A stretch of 64,000 nucleotides of DNA from Cellvibrio sp. (GTDB lineage: Bacteria; Pseudomonadota; Gammaproteobacteria; Pseudomonadales; Cellvibrionaceae), in assembly GCA_016712405.1 (NCBI GenBank), contig JADJRD010000003.1, positions 548,501-612,500 on the forward strand, read 5' to 3'. Within the stretch, counting starts at the first letter, position 1, and every line of letters starts with the position of its first letter. A program made the position numbers and the translations under genes. This document shows, one piece after another, positions 36,719 to 45,022 of the stretch. The notes beneath the pieces were generated by a model, which searched no databases, was not told where the DNA came from, and saw only the letters and a program-made list of their open reading frames with translations.

Positions 36719-38281
36719 ATGGCAAACACTTTTTTAATTGGCGGTAATGGCAACCAACAAGTGCATTTGAATTTGCGTATGGGTAATCGTCACGGATTGA
36801 TTGCAGGTGCAACCGGCACAGGTAAAACAGTGACCCTGCAAATCTTGGCCGAAGGTTTTGCCAAAGCGGGGGTGCCCGTTTTTATGGCGGATATTAAAGG
36901 CGATTTGTCTGGGCTTGCTACAGCGGGAAAGCCTCACCCGAAAATAGATGAGCGGATTCAAACGATTAAAATTGAAAATTATCAGCAGCGACTTTTCCCT
37001 TGCGTCTTTTGGGATCTCTACGCAAAAAAAGGTCATGCGGTGCGCGCAACCTTGTCGGACATGGGGCCTCTATTGTTATCGAATTTTTTTCAATTAAATG
37101 ATACACAAACCGGTGTGCTCTACGCTGCATTTAAAATTGCCGATGATCAGGGCTTGCTGATGTTGGACTTAAAAGATCTACAAGCCATGCTGAATTTTAT
37201 GAAAGATAACAGCAAAGAATTGGAAGGTGAATACGGTGGCATGAGCGATGCGAGTATCGCCGCAATTCAACGTCGATTAATGATGTTGGAACAAGAGGGT
37301 GCAGATAACTTTTTAGGTGAACCTGCGCTGGACTTGCAACATCTTATGCAGGTCACTTTGGAAGGAACAGGTGTAATCAATATTCTGGATGCCACCACGC
37401 TGGTGAATCAGCCAAAACTTTATTCAATATTTTTATTATGGTTGATTTCTGAATTGTTTGAAAACCTGCCTGAGCAGGGTGATGCTGATCAGCCAAAAAT
37501 GGTGTTCTTTTTTGATGAGGCTCATTTGCTATTTAACGATGCGCCAAAATTATTAATTGAAAAAATCGAACAGGTTGTACGTTTGATTCGATCAAAAGGT
37601 GTAGGTATTTACTTTATTTCGCAAAGCCCCGCCGATATTCCTGATTCTGTGTTGGGTCAATTGGGTAATCGTGTGCAACATGCCTTGCGTGCATTTACGC
37701 CAAAAGATCAACAAGCGGTAAAAATTGCCGCACAAACTTTCAGGCCTAATCCGAATTTTTCGACTGAATCGGTTATTACCCAGCTCGGTATCGGTGAAGC
37801 TTTGGTATCCGTGTTGGATGAAAAAGGCACACCAACACCCGTTGAGCGAGTTTTGATTGCACCGCCTTCATCTCGGATTGGCCCACTATCAGATGAAGAA
37901 CGCACGCAAGTCATGTCGCGCTCGCCCTACAAAAGTATTTACGACAAAGCAGTGGATAGAGAATCCGCCTATGAGATTTTGAAAGGTCGAATAGCAACGG
38001 AGCAACAAGTGTTGGAAAAACAAAAAATTCAGGAACAAATTCGTCAACAACAAGAGCGCGATTTTAAAGAGGCGCAAAAACAACAAGAACAATTACGCAA
38101 ACAACAGGAACAAATTCAAAAACAACAAGAGCGTGAGCAGCGCCAAACTGAAAGGAGTACAAGCAAGCGTGAATCAGCCGTCGAAGCTTTTGCGAAAAGT
38201 GCAGCTCGTGCAGTAGGTTCAAGTGTAGGTCGACAAATTGCGCGCGGCATTCTTGGATCTTTATTAGGTGGACGACGTTAA
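36719..38281 (+). CDS. HerA-like P-loop ATPase (DUF853/YjgR family)
   Basis: 520 residues from ATG 36719. Walker A GATGTGKT near residue 32, MADIKGDLSG, Walker B VFFFDEAHLLF and the IYFISQSPADIP segment place it in the HerA/FtsK superfamily, YjgR subgroup. The C-terminal 110 residues contain a long Gln/Glu/Arg coiled coil (IRQQQERDFKEAQKQQEQ) and a Gly/Ala/Arg end (GRQIARGILGSLLGGRR). Cellular role is not established. The EEP gene begins four bases downstream. Confidence 0.88.
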   Translation: MANTFLIGGNGNQQVHLNLRMGNRHGLIAGATGTGKTVTLQILAEGFAKAGVPVFMADIKGDLSGLATAGKPHPKIDERIQTIKIENYQQRLFPCVFWDLYAKKGHAVRATLSDMGPLLLSNFFQLNDTQTGVLYAAFKIADDQGLLMLDLKDLQAMLNFMKDNSKELEGEYGGMSDASIAAIQRRLMMLEQEGADNFLGEPALDLQHLMQVTLEGTGVINILDATTLVNQPKLYSIFLLWLISELFENLPEQGDADQPKMVFFFDEAHLLFNDAPKLLIEKIEQVVRLIRSKGVGIYFISQSPADIPDSVLGQLGNRVQHALRAFTPKDQQAVKIAAQTFRPNPNFSTESVITQLGIGEALVSVLDEKGTPTPVERVLIAPPSSRIGPLSDEERTQVMSRSPYKSIYDKAVDRESAYEILKGRIATEQQVLEKQKIQEQIRQQQERDFKEAQKQQEQLRKQQEQIQKQQEREQRQTERSTSKRESAVEAFAKSAARAVGSSVGRQIARGILGSLLGGRR

Positions 38282-38284
38282 TTT

Positions 38285-39004
38285 ATGGCCATTACATTTA
38301 TTTCAGTCAACATAGAGCGTGATAAACATCTGGATCGAGTTGAAAAACTTTTGATGGAATCCAATGCTGACATGGTGTGTTTGCAAGAAGTTATGCAGTG
38401 TGATGTAAATCGTTTGGCGAAAACCCAGCACTACAATGAATTTTTTTCGCCAACCACACGCCACAAAGACGGCGAAAATAATTGGGAAGGCATTTTAATC
38501 CTGGCACGCCATCCATTTATTTCTAAAAAGGTGCATCAATACGCAGGGCCAGATACTCCAGCGGTTTACGATAAATCCACCACTACAACATTGCAGCAGA
38601 CTCGTCGTTACCTGTTGCAAGTGTGCGAGGTCGAATTCAATCAGCAAATCTATCGATTCGCCAATACACATTTCACTTGGTCTCGAGATGGCCAAGCCGA
38701 TGATTATCAGCGGCAGGATGTGAAAAAAATGTTGGATTATTTAGAAGCCTATCCCTCATTTGTTCTTTCTGGTGATTTTAATGCGCCGCGAGGTCGTGAA
38801 ATTTTTTCGAAAATTGCTGAGCGTTACCAAGATAATATTCCTGCGCATTATGAAACAAGCTTGGACAAGAATTTGCATAGATGTGGATACTTGCCCTACA
38901 TGGTGGATGGATTATTCTCAACACCGGATTACACGATTCGTGATGTAGAGCTTATGTTTGGTGTGAGCGATCATGCTGCGGTTAGGGCGATTGTTGATAT
39001 TTAA
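38285..39004 (+). CDS. Endonuclease/exonuclease/phosphatase (EEP) family hydrolase
   Basis: 239-residue metal-dependent hydrolase fold. Catalytic marks in order: the glutamate of CLQEV near residue 37, THFTWS, SGDFNAP near 160 and the terminal SDHAAV. Substrate (nucleic acid, phospholipid or other phosphodiester) cannot be told from sequence. Four bases after the DUF853 ATPase, so the two are probably co-expressed. No signal peptide. Confidence 0.85.
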   Translation: MAITFISVNIERDKHLDRVEKLLMESNADMVCLQEVMQCDVNRLAKTQHYNEFFSPTTRHKDGENNWEGILILARHPFISKKVHQYAGPDTPAVYDKSTTTTLQQTRRYLLQVCEVEFNQQIYRFANTHFTWSRDGQADDYQRQDVKKMLDYLEAYPSFVLSGDFNAPRGREIFSKIAERYQDNIPAHYETSLDKNLHRCGYLPYMVDGLFSTPDYTIRDVELMFGVSDHAAVRAIVDI

Positions 39005-39014
39005 ATATTTTTTT

Positions 39015-39061
39015 ACCCCCTCCTAACCTCCCCCTTGCCAAGGGGAGGGTTAGGGTGGGGT
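39015..39061. repeat. Palindromic repeat family A, simple copy
   Basis: ACCCCCTCCTAACCTCCCCCTTGCC returning as AAGGGGAGGGTTAGGGTGGGG; near-perfect inverted repeat in the gap before the NtrC-type regulator. It also produces a false upstream extension of that gene. Confidence 0.8.
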
Positions 39062-39085
39062 GATTTTTTTTCAAACAGGTTTCCA

Positions 39086-40450
39086 ATGGCACAAACACAG
39101 CCCCGAATTTTAATCATCGAAGACAATCGCGAGATACGTATCTCAGCAAAATTTGTATTGGAGGATGCTGGTTTTGAATTGATTGAAGCGGATAGTCCTG
39201 CTACGGCAAAAAAAATATTGGCGCAACATAAACCCGATTTAATTTTGTTGGATATGAATTTTGGATTGGATACAACCTCGGGTGAAGAAGGTTTGGATTG
39301 TTTGCGCTGGTTGCAACAACAAGGTCTGGATATTCCTGTAGTCGCTATGACGGCTTGGTCCAACACTGAGTTGGTGGTGAAAGCCATGCAATTAGGTGCA
39401 GGGGATTTTCTCGAAAAGCCTTGGAATAACCAGCGTCTGATTCAAGTCTTGCAACAACAAATGCGCCTGCAGCAACTCAATCGTAAAAATCGCGCGCTCA
39501 GTCAACAATTGGAAAAATCTTTGCCGCAATTAATCTGGCAAAGCGATGCCATGAACAGGTTGATGCAAGAATTGGAAAATGTTGCAGCAACGGATGCGAA
39601 TATTTTATTGACCGGCGAAAACGGAACCGGTAAAAGCCAGTTAGCTCATTGGATTCATTTGCATTCTACGCGGGCGGATCAATCTTTTATTTCGGTCAAC
39701 ATGGGTGCGATCCCTGAGACTTTGTTCGAAAGTGAAATGTTTGGTCATAAAAAAGGTGCATTTACTGATGCACGTGAACAACGTATTGGTCGTTTTGAAT
39801 TGGCAAAATCGGGCAGTTTATTTTTAGATGAAATTGCCACTATTCCTTTTACTCAACAAGCAAAATTATTACGCGTTTTGGAAACTGGGGAATTTGAAAT
39901 GTTGGGGTCAAGTCAAACCCAGCAGGCCAATGTCAGAATCGTCAGTGCAACTAACGCAGACTTTAGCCAATTGATTACTGAGGGTGTATTCCGTCAGGAT
40001 TTGTATTATCGACTTAACACACTTGAGTTTCGTGTGCCCGCATTGCGTGAAAGGCGTGAAGACATTTCACCACTCGCGCAATTCTTCCTGCATCAACATG
40101 CACAGGCCTACAGAAAGTCGGATTTAAAATTATCAAGCGATGCCATCAAACTGCTGGAAGCTTATGACTGGTCCGGCAATATTCGTGAATTAAGCCATGT
40201 AATAGAGCGTGCAGTTTTATTGGGTCGAAACTCGATGATCAATTCAGATTCATTGTCGCTCTCACTCAAAAATAAAACCTCCAGTATTGATGCTAATTTA
40301 AGCTTTATGACATTAGATGCAGCCGAATTGCATTTAATTCAGCAGGCGTTGCAAGCCTGTGATGGCAACAAACAAAAAGCAGCAGATATGCTGGGTATTA
40401 CCAAATCGTCTTTATATCGTCGGCTGGAAAAATATGGTTTGGCGCTCTGA
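39086..40450 (+). CDS. Sigma-54-dependent response regulator (NtrC family)
   Basis: Receiver domain (phosphoacceptor Asp in LILLDMNFG near residue 54, lysine in EKPW), AAA+ domain (Walker A TGENGTGKS, KKGAFTDAR, FLDEIATIP Walker B) and a Fis-type helix-turn-helix at the end (KQKAADMLGITKSSLYRRL). The sigma-54 contact loop reads GAFTDA, not GAFTGA. 454 residues from ATG 39086, taken because the upstream frame is repeat DNA. The kinase gene overlaps its end by 17 bases, and an efflux-like operon with a sigma-54-like promoter follows. Confidence 0.92.
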   Translation: MAQTQPRILIIEDNREIRISAKFVLEDAGFELIEADSPATAKKILAQHKPDLILLDMNFGLDTTSGEEGLDCLRWLQQQGLDIPVVAMTAWSNTELVVKAMQLGAGDFLEKPWNNQRLIQVLQQQMRLQQLNRKNRALSQQLEKSLPQLIWQSDAMNRLMQELENVAATDANILLTGENGTGKSQLAHWIHLHSTRADQSFISVNMGAIPETLFESEMFGHKKGAFTDAREQRIGRFELAKSGSLFLDEIATIPFTQQAKLLRVLETGEFEMLGSSQTQQANVRIVSATNADFSQLITEGVFRQDLYYRLNTLEFRVPALRERREDISPLAQFFLHQHAQAYRKSDLKLSSDAIKLLEAYDWSGNIRELSHVIERAVLLGRNSMINSDSLSLSLKNKTSSIDANLSFMTLDAAELHLIQQALQACDGNKQKAADMLGITKSSLYRRLEKYGLAL

Positions 40451-41705
40451 TTCATTGGAATCCAGTTTAAAAACTTTCTTTGCACTGGTTGCTGTGTCGC
40501 AACTGGTGTGTCTTGCATTGTTATGGAAGCCATTAGCAGCATGGCAATACGGCCTGTTGGTATTTGTGCTGATTTGTGTAGATGTTTATGTCTTCCGGGG
40601 CTTCTATCAAAAAACTATGTCGATATTTAATCGAATTGGCATTCAATTGGATTCGCTGCAGCAGCAGGATTATTCTTTATCAGCCAAACCTGTATTTAAT
40701 GACGGATGTGTCGGCGAATTGCATCAGCAATTGGATAGCCTCACCCATAGGTTACAGAAGGAAAAGCGTTATCGCGATCAGCAACCTTTTTTGTTATATC
40801 GATTAATTGATCAACTCAATACTCCAATATTGGTGTTTGATAATCGTCTGCAATTAGATTATGCCAACGCTGCCTTTTCGAATTTATTTCATCAGCCTTG
40901 GCAAACCTTGCGTCATGCATCACCCGGATTATTAGGTTTGGAGTCAGCACCCGAATGGCGATTTGTCGAATCTGAAAAAGCCTTGCAATGGCAAATTCGC
41001 CAAAGCAGTTTTATGGATCAAGGTCATCACTATCAGTTGCTGGTATTTATCAATATTCAATCGGTGTTGCGCGAAAGTCAGTTGCAAGCCTGGCAACAAA
41101 TTATTCGTGTATTGGGTCATGAGATTCGCAACTCGCTCACACCGGTTTCTGCATTAACACAAAGTTTGCAAAGCCGTGCAACCGCTGAGCGGGATCAACA
41201 AGCACTGAGATTAATCAGTGAGCGCTGTCAACATTTACAAGATTTTGTTAGCCGTTACGCTGAATTGCATAAGCCTTTGCAAATTAAACCCGAATGGATC
41301 AAAGCCGATTCGGTGTTTCAAAGTCTCAAGAGTTTGTTTCCTGATGCGGAATTGCAAGCCAAAGGTTTACATTTGGATATCTGGGTGGACTCGATGTTGT
41401 TGCAGCAGGTGCTTATCAATTTAATTAAAAATGCCATAGAAGCTGGCAGTCCAAAATCCTCGATAGAAATAATCTTCAGCACCCAATCACAACAACAGGA
41501 AATTCGTGTGATAGATGCAGGCCAGGGCATTGCCAATATCGATAATTTATTCGTGCCTTTCTACAGCACCAAATCCCAAGGGCAGGGCATAGGGCTAAGT
41601 TTAAGCCGTCATATCATTGAGCAGATGGGCGGCCAATTAAAACTCATCAACAATTCGCATACTGCCGGTGCTACGGCGTCTATTGTCCTGCATCGTCATC
41701 AGTAA
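40434..41705 (+). CDS. Sensor histidine kinase partnered with the NtrC-type regulator
   Basis: 423 residues. Two membrane helices (about 13-30 and 36-52) with a very short periplasmic loop, a PAS-like region (TPILVFDNRLQLDYANAAFSNLF), the H-box VLGHEIRNSLTPVSALTQ and an ATPase domain (NLIKNAIEAG N-box, DAGQGI, GQGIGLSLSRHI). The small loop suggests sensing in or at the membrane, as in intramembrane or envelope-stress kinases. Overlap with the regulator gene indicates one operon. Confidence 0.9.
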   Translation: MVWRSDSLESSLKTFFALVAVSQLVCLALLWKPLAAWQYGLLVFVLICVDVYVFRGFYQKTMSIFNRIGIQLDSLQQQDYSLSAKPVFNDGCVGELHQQLDSLTHRLQKEKRYRDQQPFLLYRLIDQLNTPILVFDNRLQLDYANAAFSNLFHQPWQTLRHASPGLLGLESAPEWRFVESEKALQWQIRQSSFMDQGHHYQLLVFINIQSVLRESQLQAWQQIIRVLGHEIRNSLTPVSALTQSLQSRATAERDQQALRLISERCQHLQDFVSRYAELHKPLQIKPEWIKADSVFQSLKSLFPDAELQAKGLHLDIWVDSMLLQQVLINLIKNAIEAGSPKSSIEIIFSTQSQQQEIRVIDAGQGIANIDNLFVPFYSTKSQGQGIGLSLSRHIIEQMGGQLKLINNSHTAGATASIVLHRHQ

Positions 41706-41710
41706 ATATC

Positions 41711-41742
41711 GTCCGATTTCGGAATCCAGCGTCCGGTTTTGA
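41711..41742 (+). promoter_or_regulatory. Candidate upstream activator sites
   Basis: Two GTCCGrTTT-type half sites start at 41711 and 41731, exactly 20 bases (two helical turns) apart; the first contains the palindrome CCGATTTCGG. They lie about 75-95 bases before the sigma-54-like promoter, a normal position for NtrC-type enhancers. Inference. Confidence 0.45.
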
Positions 41743-41806
41743 AAATATTCCTTAAGTCCTTTCAATATTTTCCTCTTAAATCCAGAAAAATCAGTTAACT
41801 GAAGAT

Positions 41807-41822
41807 TGGCATAGTCTTTGTA
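41807..41822 (+). promoter_or_regulatory. Sigma-54-like promoter of the efflux operon
   Basis: TGGCATAGTCTTTGTA: TGGCA at -24 and TTGTA at -12 with exact spacing (consensus TGGCAC-N5-TTGCA). It is 33 bases before the adaptor gene start and follows the sigma-54 regulator gene pair. Confidence 0.55.
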
Positions 41823-41855
41823 ATCCACCAATCAAATAGTTGTTGGTAGCCTTGA

Positions 41856-43100
41856 ATGGATATTGCAAAACCCTCATCAAAACCTCTGATCAAAAAATCT
41901 TATGTTATAGGTTTAGTAGTATTAGTCGCACTGGCACTTTTGTGGTTAGTGTTAACCGGTTCGGGTGCGAGTGTGAAAATTGAACGAAATCAATTGTTGT
42001 TGGGAAAAGTCCAGCGCGGGAATTTGCGAGTGAGTGTAGAAGGTTACGGAGTTTTACGTTCGGATAAACAAACACTGATTACTGCGTTAACGGCTGCAAC
42101 AGTTGAAGAAGTAGTGTTGCGATCAGGTGCAGAAGTCGAAGCCGATAGCATCATTATGCGTTTGAATAATCCGGAAGTCTTGCAAGAAGTAGAAGCGGCC
42201 AATATGGCCTTGATACAAGAACAGGCCAATTTGCGCCGTTTAAAATTAAGTAATCAGCGCGAATTATTAGCGGAGCAATCCAACCTCGCGGATGTTGTTG
42301 CATCACTTAAAACTGTGCAGCTGCGTGCGGATGCAGAAAAAGGTTTGGCAGGTGGGGCGGTGTCAATGCTGGTTTACCAAACAACTTTATTGCAATTGGA
42401 ACAAATGCAACAACGAGTTGCCTTGCAAACCAAACGGGTTGAGCAACTAGAAGACGTATTTAGCGAAGCCATTATTATTCAGCAGGAACAAATTAATCGC
42501 GCAAACGCACAACTACAGCGGGCACAACAACGCGCTGATAAATTAATTGTCAGAGCGGGGATTAAAGGCGTATTGCAACGTTCGCCGGTTGAGCTAGGCC
42601 AAAGTGTTGCAGCCGGTCAAGAATTGGCATTGGTGGGCAGTGATAAAGATTTAAAAGCGCTGATTCGAATTTCGCAATCACGAGTGGATCAAATCAAACT
42701 GGGGCAAGCAGCCAGAATTAATACCCGCCGCGAGCAGGTTGCAGGAAAAGTCTCGCGCATTACGCCAGAAGTACGTGATGGCACGATTGAAGTGGAAATT
42801 CTTTTTACTGAAGCTGTGCCTGCATCCGCAAGGCCGGAATTAAATGTGGATGCGGAAATTTATACAGCGGATATAAAAAATACCTTGTTTGTTGAAAGGC
42901 CAGTAAACGTACAAAACCATTCCAGCGCGTCACTCTTTAAGCTGGCTGATGATAAGAAGGGCGCTAGTTTACAAGAGTTTAATTTCGGTGCTGAATCCGG
43001 AAAGTATATTCAAGTTTTAAAAGGCGCTAAGGAAAATGATCTTTTGATTTTGTCGGATATGACGAATATTCAAGATGCAACTGAAATTACAATATTGTAA
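41856..43100 (+). CDS. Efflux periplasmic adaptor subunit (HlyD/MacA family)
   Basis: 414 residues. One N-terminal membrane helix (about 16-34), first lipoyl half (AATVEEVVLRSGAEVEADSII near 75-95), a coiled-coil hairpin of about 110 residues, second lipoyl half (RAGIKGVLQRSPVELGQSVAAGQ) and a beta-barrel domain. It would link the MacB-like ATPase/permeases to an outer-membrane channel; no TolC gene is nearby. First gene after the sigma-54-like promoter. Substrate unknown. Confidence 0.9.
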   Translation: MDIAKPSSKPLIKKSYVIGLVVLVALALLWLVLTGSGASVKIERNQLLLGKVQRGNLRVSVEGYGVLRSDKQTLITALTAATVEEVVLRSGAEVEADSIIMRLNNPEVLQEVEAANMALIQEQANLRRLKLSNQRELLAEQSNLADVVASLKTVQLRADAEKGLAGGAVSMLVYQTTLLQLEQMQQRVALQTKRVEQLEDVFSEAIIIQQEQINRANAQLQRAQQRADKLIVRAGIKGVLQRSPVELGQSVAAGQELALVGSDKDLKALIRISQSRVDQIKLGQAARINTRREQVAGKVSRITPEVRDGTIEVEILFTEAVPASARPELNVDAEIYTADIKNTLFVERPVNVQNHSSASLFKLADDKKGASLQEFNFGAESGKYIQVLKGAKENDLLILSDMTNIQDATEITIL

Positions 43101-43149
43101 AGAATCGGTAGGTTGGAAGATTTTTAATAGATATCTAAGGTATTGATTA

Positions 43150-44270
43150 ATGATAACTCTGCGCGCATTTATTGGTTTATCCCTGTTTTTGGCGATGATC
43201 AGTTTGGTGGTCACTGCCATCTATTTATTTATACAGCCTCACAACCAATGGATAGTGATCACTCATATTTTCACCGGCTTCTGGCTGTTTATGCTGCTGG
43301 GATTTCATATCAAAAATAATTTTAAACCACTGGCAAACTATTTATTCAAAAAGCACAATCGTTTTGGTTACTTTATGCCAGTGCTAAGTCTGTCAGTTGC
43401 TTTAGTGTTGCTAGTGATGTTTTATCGCGAAGCGGAGCCCTTTAAATCCCTCTATGTGTGGTCGCAACAAATGCGCACCAATGTTAATCAGGCTGAACAG
43501 CAACAGCAGGTGTTTACCCTGCATCAACTTAAACTCGACAATGCCAATGGCTTATCGTTTTCGCTGGAATTCAAAAAAGGCTCGCATTTTATGTGGCCAC
43601 AATACGCGTTTTGGTTAGAGTCAATGGATGGACAGTTTATCCAGCCTTTGTATATCACCGAAAAATTGGCCGCGAATGGATTCGCTAATAAAGTCACCAA
43701 AAAAGATCCAGGCCGTGTGTTCACTGAAAATCCATTTGCCACCGGCGAAGATGAAAATACAATTTTTGCTTATGAATGGACCCGGCTTCGAAAAATAATC
43801 GAATGAGACCAGAATCCTTGCCAGTGTTTTTGCATGCCTTGGGTATTCAATCCAAAAGCGGTTACTTTTTTCCGGAAGCAATACCTAAAGAAATGGATGG
43901 CTATGCAGGTGCAACCTTTATGGATAATTTTGTGTTAGCGTCCAAAGCTATGTCTGACTTGCCAAAGCAATTCAAATTGCGTTTTGAAATTAATCAGTCA
44001 TTCGATTTTAATGACTATTATTCGAGTGATCGTTTTCCGGATGATGCCATTTATTCAGGCGATGGTTATTCAGCACAGCCTTCGGTAATTTACGAAGTAA
44101 CCATTGATATGGACAATCCCCAGCCCATATATGCCATGCAACTAATTGGTCACGGGCATCACTCGGGAAAAGATGGCAGTATCTATCCTGATATCGGCCA
44201 GCTCACCACAGCAACTCATATAGTTGATCGAATTTTGGTGGAAGTGAAACAAACAAAATATGTTCAATAA
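43150..44270 (+). CDS. Membrane protein of unknown function in the efflux operon (one frameshift)
   Basis: Corrected length about 373 residues. N-terminal three helices (about 5-27, 32-54, 75-95) contain spaced histidines (THIFTGFWLFMLLGFHIKNN) that recall DUF4405 or cytochrome b561-like heme helices. The larger periplasmic part is unrecognised; it includes MRPESLPVFLHALG and LIGHGHHSGKDGSIYPD. The frame is lost at C-run 43781-43783; one added C gives E-W-T-P-A-S-K-N-N-R. It sits between adaptor and ATPase genes, so a role in the same transport or sensing process is inferred. Confidence 0.7.
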
Positions 44271-44303
44271 TCGTCTTCAATAAATAATTGATCAGGAAAC
44301 AAT

Positions 44304-45020
44304 ATGCAAAACCTTACACTACAAATGAAAGGCATTACCAAAGTCTACGCTACCGATGAAATGTACACTCATGCATTGCGTGGAATTGATCTGGATATTT
44401 ACAAAGGTGATTTTGTTTCGATTTGTGGGCCATCGGGTTGTGGAAAATCCACCTTGTTATCGTTACTCGGCTTGCTGGATATGCCAACCAGCGGTCAGTA
44501 TTTTATTGAAGGGAAAGATGTCAGTCGCCTGACATTGAGTGAAGCTGCCAGCATTCGCAATGAAAAAATAGGCTTTATATTTCAGTCATTTAATTTAATT
44601 GATGAATTATCCGTTTTTGAAAACATTGCGTTACCGCTGCGCTATCGACAACAAAAAGTCAGCGAAATTGAAATTAAAAAACGTGTGACTGAATGTTTGC
44701 AAATTGTTGATATGGCTCATCGCGCGCAACATAAACCCAATCAATTATCTGGTGGACAACAGCAGCGCATTGCTATAGCCCGAGCCTTGGTCGGTAACCC
44801 CGCTTTATTATTAGTTGACGAGCCAACAGGTAACCTGGATTCGCGTAACGGTGATGCGGTCATGGAAATGCTGCAACATCTCAACGCACAAGGCACAACC
44901 CTTTGTATGGTTACCCATGATCCACGCTACGCCGATATGGCCACACGAAAACTTCACCTGTTGGATGGACAAATTATTGATGCGCAGCATATTTCCGAAA
45001 TGGTTTCGGAGCAAATTTAA
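44304..45020 (+). CDS. ABC transporter ATPase (MacB/LolD type)
   Basis: 238 residues. Walker A GPSGCGKS, Q-loop FIFQSFNLIDELSVFENIALPL (MacB/LolD pattern), signature LSGGQQQR, Walker B LLLVDEPTGNLDS and H-loop MVTHDP. The ENIALPL after the Q-loop and DEPTGNLDS are marks of the MacB/LolD/FtsE group, which drive mechanotransmission rather than substrate passage. It pairs with the FtsX-type permeases directly downstream. Confidence 0.93.
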   Translation: MQNLTLQMKGITKVYATDEMYTHALRGIDLDIYKGDFVSICGPSGCGKSTLLSLLGLLDMPTSGQYFIEGKDVSRLTLSEAASIRNEKIGFIFQSFNLIDELSVFENIALPLRYRQQKVSEIEIKKRVTECLQIVDMAHRAQHKPNQLSGGQQQRIAIARALVGNPALLLVDEPTGNLDSRNGDAVMEMLQHLNAQGTTLCMVTHDPRYADMATRKLHLLDGQIIDAQHISEMVSEQI

Positions 45021-45022
45021 TA

